Shown: positions 8,681 through 15,007 of the stretch, piece by piece | Numbering within the stretch: position 1 is the first letter of the stretch | How the letters are laid out: every line of letters begins with the position of its first letter | Assembly (NCBI GenBank): GCA_963836665.1 | Contig: CAWIKL010000001.1 | Span: forward strand, 2,666,001 to 2,730,000 | DNA length: 64,000 nt | Source of the DNA: JAICSD01 sp963836665 | GTDB lineage: Bacteria > Acidobacteriota > Vicinamibacteria > Vicinamibacterales > 2-12-FULL-66-21 | Direction: 5' to 3' | Notes under the pieces: generated by a model | Told to the model about the DNA's origin: nothing | Databases searched by the model: none | The model's input: only the letters and a program-made list of their open reading frames with translations | Translations under genes and position numbers: made by a program

Positions 8681-9414
8681 GCGGCGGTGCCCTGCTCAGG
8701 CTCGATCGCGTCCGCGTCGCGTTCGGCACCGTGGCAGTCCTCGACGGCATCGACCTCGAGGTCCGCGACGGCGAGTTCGTCGCGCTCGTCGGGCCGTCGG
8801 GCTGCGGCAAGACCACCCTGTTGAACGTGTGCTCCGGCTGGGTAGCGCCGACAAGCGGACGCGTCGATCGGCCGGCGGCGCAGCGCATGGTGTTTCAGCA
8901 GGACGGCCTCTTCCCGTGGATGACCGTCGATGAAAACATCGCGCTGGGAATCCGCCAGGTGAACGGTGACGAGCGCGTGCGGCGCACGTCCGCGCTCGTC
9001 AGCCTCATCGGCTTGAAGGGCTTCGAGCGGCATTATCCGCATCAGCTCTCGGGCGGCATGCGGCAGCGCGTCGAGTTGGCGCGCGCGCTCGCGGGCGAGA
9101 CCCCCCTGCTGCTGATGGACGAGCCGTTCTCGTCCCTCGACTATCTGGCGCGGATGCGAATGCGGCTGGAGCTCGCCGCGATTCTCCGCGGACAACCGCG
9201 CACGGTCGTGCTGGTCACGCACGACATCGAGGAGGCCGCGCAGCTCGCCGACCGCGTGCTGGTGCTGTCCGAGCGGCCGGCGCGGATCCGCGCCGAAGTC
9301 TCGATCGCGACGCCACGGCCGCGCGAAGCGACCGAGCCCCAGGTCGTCGCCGCGATGCATCACATCTTGACCGTCCTGGGCCTGGAATCCGATCTCGAGG
9401 AGAAACGCGCATGA
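8677..9414 (+). CDS. ABC transporter ATP-binding protein, NitT/TauT type
   Basis: 245 residues from a GTG at 8677 that overlaps the permease stop as GTGA. An ATG at 8662 is also in frame. Walker A is GPSGCGKTT, the Q-loop is VFQQDGLFPWMTV, the signature is LSGGMRQR, Walker B is LLLMDEPFSSLD, and the H-loop is LVTHDIEEA. All catalytic residues are present. It powers the importer formed with the flanking permease and binding protein. Confidence 0.9.
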   Translation: MSGGALLRLDRVRVAFGTVAVLDGIDLEVRDGEFVALVGPSGCGKTTLLNVCSGWVAPTSGRVDRPAAQRMVFQQDGLFPWMTVDENIALGIRQVNGDERVRRTSALVSLIGLKGFERHYPHQLSGGMRQRVELARALAGETPLLLMDEPFSSLDYLARMRMRLELAAILRGQPRTVVLVTHDIEEAAQLADRVLVLSERPARIRAEVSIATPRPREATEPQVVAAMHHILTVLGLESDLEEKRA

Positions 9415-10460
9415 AGGTCTTGCAATCGCCGTTCATTCGCTGGACCGCCGGGGCCGTCGCCTTCATCGCCGCGCTGGCGGCGCTGCGGACGCATCCATGG
9501 CAGCGCCACGCGACGGTGCAGGCGCCAGACGTGCAGGCCGCAGGCGCGTCCGAAACGTTGACGGTCGGCTACCTGCCGGTCACCTGTCACCTGACCTGCC
9601 CGGTGACCGACTACGCCAGCAAGACCAGCCACACGACGCGCTTCGAGTCGGAGCGCTTCAACGACTTCCCCACCGTGGTCGAAACGCTGAAGAGCGGGCG
9701 CCTCGACGCGACGTTCATGATCGCACCGCTGGCGATGAAATTGAAGGAACAGGGAGTTCCGGTGCGCATCGCCTACCTCGGCCACCGCGACGGATCGACG
9801 GTGATCGTGCGCAAGGATCTGCCGGCCCGGTCGCTGCGCGATCTGCGCGGACGCACGTTCGCGATACCGAGCAAGTACAGCAACCAGTACCTGGTCATCC
9901 GCAAGCTCATGGGAGACGAGGGAGTCGATCCGGCATCGATCAAGTTCGTCGAGCTGCCGCCCCCCGACATGCCGAGTGCGCTCGCGGCGCATGCGATCGA
10001 CGCTTACTTCATCGGCGAGCCGCACGCCGCGCGCGCCGAACTCGACGGCTCCGGGCGCGTGCTCTATTACGCGAAGGACATCTGGCCGCACTTCATCTCC
10101 TGCGTCCTGGTCGTGACCGATCGCGTCATCAGTCAACGCCCGCAGGTGGTTCGAGATCTCGTCCGCGGCATCGCCGAGAGCGGCGAGTGGGCGGATACCC
10201 ACCGCCTCGAGGCGGCAAGACTGGTAGCGCCGTACTTCCGTCAGGACGAAAAGCTCCTGCGCTTCGTCCTGACGCAACCGCCCGATCGAGTCAGCTATCG
10301 CATGCTCACTCCCGGCGACGAGGAAATGCAGCGCATCGCCGACATGGCCGTCGATGCCGGTATTCTTGAGCGTCGCCTTGACGTCCGCGGTCTCGTCAAT
10401 CGAGAGTTCATCCCCGCCAACATCGTGCCGGCGCGAATCGACATGGGCGGCGTCAGGTGA
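9411..10460 (+). CDS. ABC transporter substrate-binding protein, NitT/TauT (NMT1-like) type
   Basis: 349 residues; ATG overlaps the ATPase stop (ATGA). An N-terminal hydrophobic segment (WTAGAVAFIAALAAL) serves as signal or anchor. The mature part starts TLTVGYLPVTCHLTCPVTDY and follows the periplasmic binding fold (RTFAIPSKYSNQYLVIRKLM; AIDAYFIGEPHAARAEL). The CHLTC cysteine pair at the start of the fold is unusual and may form a disulfide. Closest in type to nitrate/sulfonate/bicarbonate binders, but the ligand cannot be told from sequence. Its 3' end overlaps the convergent MocA-like gene by 8 bp. Confidence 0.85.
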   Translation: MKVLQSPFIRWTAGAVAFIAALAALRTHPWQRHATVQAPDVQAAGASETLTVGYLPVTCHLTCPVTDYASKTSHTTRFESERFNDFPTVVETLKSGRLDATFMIAPLAMKLKEQGVPVRIAYLGHRDGSTVIVRKDLPARSLRDLRGRTFAIPSKYSNQYLVIRKLMGDEGVDPASIKFVELPPPDMPSALAAHAIDAYFIGEPHAARAELDGSGRVLYYAKDIWPHFISCVLVVTDRVISQRPQVVRDLVRGIAESGEWADTHRLEAARLVAPYFRQDEKLLRFVLTQPPDRVSYRMLTPGDEEMQRIADMAVDAGILERRLDVRGLVNREFIPANIVPARIDMGGVR

Positions 10461-11028
10461 GCAGCCGCTGGTAGTCTTCCGGCGTATCGACGTCGCGGAG
10501 GATGCCAGGGTCGTCGACCTCGACGTCCTCGACTGCAAATGCGCGCATCACCGGCTTGGCGCCGATGGCAGGGTCCGCAGCGCGTAAGGCCGCAAAGACG
10601 CCGCGGGTAAAGATGACAGGGTGCCCATGGGCGCCCCGACAGGCGGCCCGCAGGATCGGGGCGCGGGAGACTGCGGCACGCGTCAGCAGCGCCGCGACCG
10701 AGGACGAGCGGACGAGCGGCACATCGACCAGGGTGACGAGTATCGCGTCGACCCCCGGCCGATCGACGGCGTCGAGGCCGGTCAGCAGAGACGATAACTG
10801 TCCACGATCGGGATCGGGATTCGCCACGACCTCGCCAGCACCTGACGCGACCTCAGCTGAAACGGCCTCGGCTCCGGGTCTGACGACGACGACGACGCGA
10901 TCGACGCCGCCTTCTTTCAAGGTGGTGATCAGGCCGCGAACGAACGACTGTCCGCCCGCGATCAGGAGTGGCTTGGGGCGGCCCATCCGCCTCGAGGCCC
11001 CGGCGGCCAGCACGATGGCGGGGATCAC
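10453..11028 (-). CDS. MocA-like nucleotidyltransferase (molybdopterin cytidylyltransferase family)
   Basis: 191 residues with the N-terminal LAAGASRRMGRPKPLL nucleotide-binding motif of the MobA/MocA family, LVTLVDVPLV (metal-binding Asp), and a HGHPVIFTRGVF segment typical of MocA/CoxD-type enzymes. These attach CMP to molybdopterin for xanthine-dehydrogenase-class enzymes. No molybdoenzyme gene adjoins it. moaE and moaD are 14 kb away in this window, which fits use of the cofactor. A related sugar or cofactor NTP transferase role cannot be excluded. Confidence 0.75.
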   Translation of the reverse strand: MIPAIVLAAGASRRMGRPKPLLIAGGQSFVRGLITTLKEGGVDRVVVVVRPGAEAVSAEVASGAGEVVANPDPDRGQLSSLLTGLDAVDRPGVDAILVTLVDVPLVRSSSVAALLTRAAVSRAPILRAACRGAHGHPVIFTRGVFAALRAADPAIGAKPVMRAFAVEDVEVDDPGILRDVDTPEDYQRLLT

Positions 11029-11078
11029 GGCGAGGATCGTAGTCCGAAAGGGTGAATCGCCCTAAGCCCTGGATTTTG

Positions 11079-11108
11079 TTGACTTTCTTGTAGGGATCTC
11101 CCTACACT
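11079..11108 (+). promoter_or_regulatory. Sigma-70-type promoter with palindromic operator for the cold-shock gene
   Basis: A -35 TTGACT (11079-11084) and -10 TACACT (11103-11108) are 18 bp apart. The spacer holds a perfect 18-bp palindrome, TGTAGGGATCTCCCTACA (11089-11106), which overlaps the -10. That position suits a repressor operator. The transcript would have a leader of about 70 nt. Confidence 0.6.
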
Positions 11109-11185
11109 GGCGACGTTTCAAGCTCAGCGTGTGGCCCGGGATGTTCCCGGGAGTTCGCACACCGGCGCTTCGGAGGACACGGGTT

Positions 11186-11392
11186 ATGCCAACCGGGACA
11201 ATCGCTCGGCTCCTGATTGACAAGGGCTTCGGCTTCATCCGCGACGAGGGAGGCATTGAGCACTTTTTTCACCGCAGCTCCGTTCGCGGCGCGGTGTTCG
11301 AGTTGCTCCGCGAGGGCCAACGGGTGGAGTTCACCCCGGAAGAATCCGGTAAGGGTCCACGTGCCGGCGAGGTCCGCCTGATCGAGAGCTGA
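11186..11392 (+). CDS. Cold-shock domain protein (CspA-like)
   Basis: 68 residues with the cold-shock fold: GTIARLLIDKGFGFIRDE (RNP1-like KGFGFI) and IEHFFHRSSV (RNP2-like, with FFH in place of the usual VFVH), ending GPRAGEVRLI. It is expected to bind single-stranded RNA/DNA and melt structure. The ATG at 11186 follows GGAGG with 9-nt spacing. A long leader is common for csp genes. It is monocistronic with a possible terminator downstream. Confidence 0.85.
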   Translation: MPTGTIARLLIDKGFGFIRDEGGIEHFFHRSSVRGAVFELLREGQRVEFTPEESGKGPRAGEVRLIES

Positions 11393-11408
11393 CCCGGCCA
11401 TTTCTTGT

Positions 11409-11457
11409 CCCGGTGCGGCGGGCGGCCACCGCACCCGGGTCCTTCCTCCCCCTTTTT
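11409..11457 (+). terminator. Possible terminator after the cold-shock gene
   Basis: A GC-rich stem (CCCGGTGCGG pairing with CCGCACCCGGG, one bulge) is followed by a pyrimidine-rich tract ending in TTTTT. The U-run lies 13 nt from the stem, so it is not a canonical intrinsic terminator. Confidence 0.4.
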
Positions 11458-11473
11458 CTCGGATAACCCACGG

Positions 11474-12100
11474 ATGCGTCCGGCTCGCCGCCGCGCGCTG
11501 ATCGTCTTGGCACTGACGGGCCTTCTCAGCGCCGGCTGGGGGGTCGCGCACGCCGGCACGTTCCTCTACCGCGAAGATCCGCTGCGGCACGCCGACGCAC
11601 TCTACGTCCTCGGCGGGTCCCGTTTCGAGCGCCCCCTCGAAGCAGACGACCTCTACAACGCTGGCTACGCCCCTGTTATTTTGATCAGTCCAGCGCGCAT
11701 GGAACCGGCAGAGATCGAGGCGCGCAAACGAGGGGCCCATTTTCCGCGCGAAGCTGACCTGGTGCGCGACGCGCTGGTCAGCCTCGGCGTGCCGAAAGAC
11801 GCGATCGTGATCGGCGCCGGATCGGTTGACAACACGGCCGAGGAAGCGTCGCTCCTCAAGACTGAAGCGACTCGCCACAGATGGCATACGGTGATCGTGA
11901 TCACGTCGGCGCTTCACACGCGGCGGACCGGCCTGGCCATGCGGCGCGCACTCGACGGCAGCGGCGTCGCCGTCTCCGTTCGCGCCTCCCGCTATGACAC
12001 GGCCGATCCCGCGCACTGGTGGCGGCATCGCGGTGATGTGCGGTTCCTGTTGGAGGAGTGGCCCAAGTTGATCGCCTACGCGCTAGGGCTGGCGGACTAA
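11474..12100 (+). CDS. YdcF-like (DUF218) membrane-anchored protein
   Basis: 208 residues. An N-terminal Arg-rich stretch and hydrophobic helix (ALIVLALTGLLSAGWGVAHA) are followed by the DUF218 core: DALYVLGGSRFERPLEADDLY, GAGSVDNTAEEASLL (the conserved T-x-E-E/N region) and VIVITSALHTRRTGLAMRRAL. Relatives include YdcF, SanA and ElyC, linked to envelope integrity and vancomycin sensitivity; ElyC affects lipid-carrier metabolism. The ATG at 11474 directly precedes the signal anchor. Exact reaction unknown. Confidence 0.75.
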   Translation: MRPARRRALIVLALTGLLSAGWGVAHAGTFLYREDPLRHADALYVLGGSRFERPLEADDLYNAGYAPVILISPARMEPAEIEARKRGAHFPREADLVRDALVSLGVPKDAIVIGAGSVDNTAEEASLLKTEATRHRWHTVIVITSALHTRRTGLAMRRALDGSGVAVSVRASRYDTADPAHWWRHRGDVRFLLEEWPKLIAYALGLAD

Positions 12101-12192
12101 ACTGATAGGGAAGCCTCCCAGCGAGGCGACCCGCGAGCCAGCGAAGCGAAGCGACGCGACCCGCGCGCGAGCGAGCGAAGCGACGCGAGCCT

Positions 12193-12264
12193 CGCGAACG
12201 GAGCGAGCCGGCGAAGCGGCGAGCGAGTGAGCGAGTAGGGGAGTTCGAGGGGCGAAGCCCCTCG
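12193..12264. repeat. 72-bp GCGAAGC-rich dispersed element, copy A
   Basis: This matches 60978-61049 at 69 of 72 positions with no gaps. It carries GCCGGCGAAGCGGC and ends in the hairpin CGAGGGGCGAAGCCCCTCG (8-bp stem, GAA loop). The flanking sequence back to about 12113 is further degenerate GCGAGC/GCGAAGC repeats. It ends 8 nt before the tRNA-Sec 5' end, so it may lie in the tRNA precursor leader. Confidence 0.75.
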
Positions 12265-12272
12265 ACCAAAGA

Positions 12273-12370
12273 GGAAGCGAACGGGGCCCGGTGGCCCTCC
12301 CGGTCTTCAAAATCGGTCGCGTCCCGCGTTGAGCGGGATGGCTGGGTTCAACTCCCAGGCGCTTCCGCCA
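12273..12370 (+). tRNA. selC: tRNA-Sec (anticodon UCA), CCA encoded
   Basis: 98 nt including the encoded CCA. The acceptor is GGAAGCG/CGCTTCC with discriminator G. The D stem is extended to six pairs with a four-base loop (GGGGCC-CGGT-GGCCCT), as in selenocysteine tRNAs. The anticodon arm is CCGGT-CTTCAAA-ATCGG, giving anticodon TCA. The long variable arm pairs TCCCGC with GCGGGA around GTTGA. The T arm is CTGGG-TTCAACT-CCCAG. Together these identify the UGA-decoding selenocysteine tRNA. No selA, selB or selD, and no selenoprotein, is seen in the window. Confidence 0.92.
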
Positions 12371-12401
12371 TCATCCGAGGATCTTCGCCCTCGACGGCCC
12401 G

Positions 12402-13088
12402 TCACTCCGTCAACAGCTTCAGGAACGCGTCCGTGTCGCGGAGATCGTCGAACACGATCGCCGCGCCAGCGGCGCGCAGTTGGTCGACGGTGTAACTGCC
12501 CGTTGCGACGGCAACAGGCGTGGCACCGGCGACGAGCGCGCACTCGACGTCATTCGGCGTGTCGCCAACGACCAGTACCCGAGACGAGGGGATGCCGTCG
12601 ATGCCGTGCTCCCTGGCGCGGGCGAGGGCGATGGGAACCAGGTCGTTGCGGCTCGCCGCATCGCCGCCAAACGCACCCCATGGAAAGTACTTCCACAGGT
12701 CGAAGTACTCCAGCTTGATGCGCGCTCCTTCGACGAAGTTGCCGGTGAGCAGCCCCAGGCGGACGTCGGCGCGCGCGGCCAGCGCCTCGAGCAACTCGCG
12801 GATGCCAGGCATCACGTCCTTCACGCCGCGGCCGGGCAGCACGATCTCCTCCGCCAGGTGGGTCACGTAGCGGCGGCGCAGCTCGTCGAGGCGAGCCTCG
12901 TCGAGCGTGTGGCCGTGGTTGCGCAGGATGTCGTCGAGGATGCTCCAATCGGTTCGACCGGCGAAGGTGACGCCAGCCATTGCGTTCTCGCTGCGCACCA
13001 GGTCTTGGCAGGCGCGGTTCATCGCGCGCATGCCGGCGCCGCCGGTCAGCACGAGCGTGCCGTCGATATCGAAGAGGATGAGAAACAT
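12402..13088 (-). CDS. HAD-family hydrolase, phosphoglycolate-phosphatase-like
   Basis: 228 residues with the four HAD motifs: FDIDGTLV (nucleophile and acid/base Asp), LLTGN (motif II Thr), a Lys/Arg region before motif IV, and VVGDTPNDVECA (motif IV). The alpha-helical cap (residues about 15-95) is of the Gph type. Expected to remove phosphate from a small metabolite such as 2-phosphoglycolate; the true substrate is open. It lies upstream of no coupled gene and reads away from the PHP/ABC-like pair. Confidence 0.8.
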   Translation of the reverse strand: MFLILFDIDGTLVLTGGAGMRAMNRACQDLVRSENAMAGVTFAGRTDWSILDDILRNHGHTLDEARLDELRRRYVTHLAEEIVLPGRGVKDVMPGIRELLEALAARADVRLGLLTGNFVEGARIKLEYFDLWKYFPWGAFGGDAASRNDLVPIALARAREHGIDGIPSSRVLVVGDTPNDVECALVAGATPVAVATGSYTVDQLRAAGAAIVFDDLRDTDAFLKLLTE

Positions 13089-13093
13089 GGCGG

Positions 13094-13801
13094 TCAGAAT
13101 CCGAACAGGCCGCGGCGGCGCGGCTTGAGCTCGCCGCTAGCGGGGTGCAGCACGAGACGACGCGTCGCCGCCGCCTCTGAGAAATCGCCGTCTTCAGACA
13201 CGATAATCGCCGTCAGCGCACGCGCGGCAGCGACTCGGGCGACGGCCGCGCCGAAGGCTTTTCCTTGTCCCTTTTCAAGGGTCGCGGTCGGATGCTCGAG
13301 AATGAGCAGCGCCGGCCTCAATATGACGGCGCGCACGAGATGCGCGCGCATTTTCACCTCCGCCGGCAGTGCGGCCACCGGCCTATCGAAAAAGAGCTCG
13401 TCGATCCCCGCCTCGCGCGCGAGCGCCGACGCCGCAGCCGCGGCCTCCGGCGGCACCGGCTCGATCTGTAGCGTCAGCGGCATCGCCAGGTTCTGCAGCA
13501 GCGTCGCCGCGTCGAGCAGTACGGCGCGCGGGCTGACGATGCCGAAACGATCGAGTGACGCCAGCCACTCGTCGCCATCGGCGATGGCGGCCGTACTGTG
13601 TCCAGCGACGCGGACATCGCCCTCGTCTGGCACCGAAGCGCCGGTCACGAGGTTGACGAGCACCTCCGCCGCCCCGGCGTCGAGGCCGGACAGCGCGACG
13701 CGCTCACCGCTGTCGATCGCCAACTCGTTGAGGCGCAGCGGACGCAGGGCGTTGTACTGCTTGCGCACGCCCGACAGGTGCAGAATCGGCGTGCCTGCCA
13801 C
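13094..13801 (-). CDS. Degenerate ABC-ATPase-like protein (predicted non-catalytic)
   Basis: 235 residues with the overall order of an ABC ATPase: ILHLSGVRKQYNALRPLRLNEL, then the beta-strand before Walker A. The P-loop, however, reads GLDAGAAEVLV with no GKS/T Lys. The signature position reads ALPAEVKMRAHLVRA instead of LSGGQ, and Walker B ends LLILEHP, so the Asp is Glu and the catalytic Glu is His. ATP hydrolysis looks lost. GTG start at 13801, overlapping the PHP gene stop by one base. It could be a regulatory or structural pseudo-ATPase. No permease adjoins it. Confidence 0.65.
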   Translation of the reverse strand: MAGTPILHLSGVRKQYNALRPLRLNELAIDSGERVALSGLDAGAAEVLVNLVTGASVPDEGDVRVAGHSTAAIADGDEWLASLDRFGIVSPRAVLLDAATLLQNLAMPLTLQIEPVPPEAAAAASALAREAGIDELFFDRPVAALPAEVKMRAHLVRAVILRPALLILEHPTATLEKGQGKAFGAAVARVAAARALTAIIVSEDGDFSEAAATRRLVLHPASGELKPRRRGLFGF

Positions 13802-14634
13802 TACTGCGCGATGCGCCGCCGCTCGGCGGCGCGCGAGAAGGCCGCGAAATCATCATCCGGCATCACGACCGCGCCGAGGGTGGCGGCCCGCCGGCCGATA
13901 TCGCCGTGGTAATCGGAACCGCCAGTGGCGAGAATCCCGAGCGCGGTGGCCAACGCCCGATAGCGCGCCTCGGTCGCGGCGTCGTGGTCGGAGTGCCGGA
14001 CCTCGATCGCGTCGAGACCGAGCGCGACCAGCGGCGCAATGAGATCGTCGCGCCGGGTCAGGCCCGGGTGCGCCATCGACACCACGCCGCCTGCCTCGTG
14101 GACGACGGCGACGACGTCGGCGGGAGCGGCGCCGCGACGCGGCACGAAGGCGGGCGCGCCGTGCTCCAGATAGCGGGCGAACGCATCGTCGCGATCGGTG
14201 ACGTAGCCGCCGCGAATCAGCGCATCGGCAATCTGCGGACGCCCGACGCTGCGGCCGCTGCCGGCAGCGTCGAGAATCGGCGCCACGTCGATGCGGCAGC
14301 CGAGCGACGCCAGGCGCTCTCCAATCTCGCTGACGCGGCGCAGCCGCTCGACGCGCTGGCGCTCGAGAAACGCGACCAGCGACGGCGAGTCGACGTCGAT
14401 GAAATAGCCGAGCATGTGCAGGTCGCGCTCCTCGGAGACGGCGCTGATCTCGATGCCGGGCACGAGGGCAAGCCCAGCAGCACGCGCCGCGTCACGCGCG
14501 GCGCGCGAGCCGGCGGTCGTGTCGTGATCGGTGATGGCGATGGTGGTGAGGCCGGCGGAGCGGGCCCGCTCGACCAGCTCCGGCGGCGACAGCGTGCCGT
14601 CGGAGGCGGTCGTATGGAGATGAAGATCGATCAT
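13801..14634 (-). CDS. PHP-domain phosphoesterase (RNase AM/YciV-like)
   Basis: 277 residues with PHP metal-binding motifs: DLHLHTTASDG, ITDHDT, PGIEIS, a central HEAGGVVSMAHPG and the C-terminal GGSDYHG. This arrangement matches the 3',5'-nucleoside-bisphosphate phosphatase / 5'-exoribonuclease AM group (TrpH/YciV). It is the first gene of a minus-strand pair with the ABC-like gene. Good match in length (usually 270-290). Confidence 0.8.
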   Translation of the reverse strand: MIDLHLHTTASDGTLSPPELVERARSAGLTTIAITDHDTTAGSRAARDAARAAGLALVPGIEISAVSEERDLHMLGYFIDVDSPSLVAFLERQRVERLRRVSEIGERLASLGCRIDVAPILDAAGSGRSVGRPQIADALIRGGYVTDRDDAFARYLEHGAPAFVPRRGAAPADVVAVVHEAGGVVSMAHPGLTRRDDLIAPLVALGLDAIEVRHSDHDAATEARYRALATALGILATGGSDYHGDIGRRAATLGAVVMPDDDFAAFSRAAERRRIAQ

Positions 14635-14653
14635 TTCCGCCTGAAGGCGGAAC

Positions 14654-14983
14654 CTACACGCTGAACGACGACCCGCAGCCGCACGTCGACTTGGCGTTCG
14701 GGTTCTTGATGGTGAAGCCGCCGCCGGTCACGTTATCGACGAAGTCGACTTCCGCGCCGCGCAGGTAACGTGCGCTGATCGGGTCGACGAGAAGCTTGAC
14801 GCCGTTGGACTGAATGACCGAATCGGTCGTTGCGTCACCCTCGCCCTCGTCGATCATGAGGCCGTACTGGAAACCGGAGCAGCCGCCGCCCTGCACGAAC
14901 ACGCGCAGACCCGCGTCGGTCTTGCTCTCTTCCTGAAGGAGCTCGCTGATCTTGGTTGCCGCAGCCGGTGTCACGTTGATCAT
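14654..14983 (-). CDS. erpA: Iron-sulfur cluster insertion protein, ErpA/IscA (HesB) family
   Basis: 109 residues, starting MINVTPAAATKISELL, with the three invariant cysteines of A-type carriers: GGGCSGFQY (C35) and STCGCGSSF (C101, C103). It would carry 2Fe-2S/4Fe-4S clusters to apo-enzymes; the [4Fe-4S] fumarase a few kb away is a plausible client. I chose the ATG at 14983 because the family begins there, although the frame stays open far upstream. A -10-like TATAAT lies 9 nt before the ATG, so the mRNA may be nearly leaderless. IscA versus ErpA cannot be separated with certainty. Confidence 0.85.
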   Translation of the reverse strand: MINVTPAAATKISELLQEESKTDAGLRVFVQGGGCSGFQYGLMIDEGEGDATTDSVIQSNGVKLLVDPISARYLRGAEVDFVDNVTGGGFTIKNPNAKSTCGCGSSFSV

Positions 14984-14992
14984 AATGTACTG

Positions 14993-15000
14993 ATTATACA
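14993..15000. promoter_or_regulatory. Overlapping divergent -10 elements (erpA-like / pgi)
   Basis: Within the 24-bp intergenic gap, the minus strand reads TATAAT (14998-14993), 9 nt before the ErpA-like ATG. The plus strand reads TATACA (14995-15000), 7 nt before the pgi ATG. Neither gene has a Shine-Dalgarno sequence. Both transcripts would be leaderless or nearly so. Recognisable -35 boxes are lacking. Confidence 0.45.
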
Positions 15001-15007
15001 CTGGGGC

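Noticed and set aside
12083..12310. Minus-strand 75-codon frame over repeat copy A
   Set aside because: Encoded by the GCGAAGC-rich element and running into tRNA-Sec; the similar frame over copy B (60975-61244) shows it is a repeat translation, not a gene.
12480..14042. 520-codon plus-strand frame across three minus-strand genes
   Set aside because: It spans the HAD, ABC-like and PHP genes in antisense and contains no family motif. High GC keeps antisense frames open.
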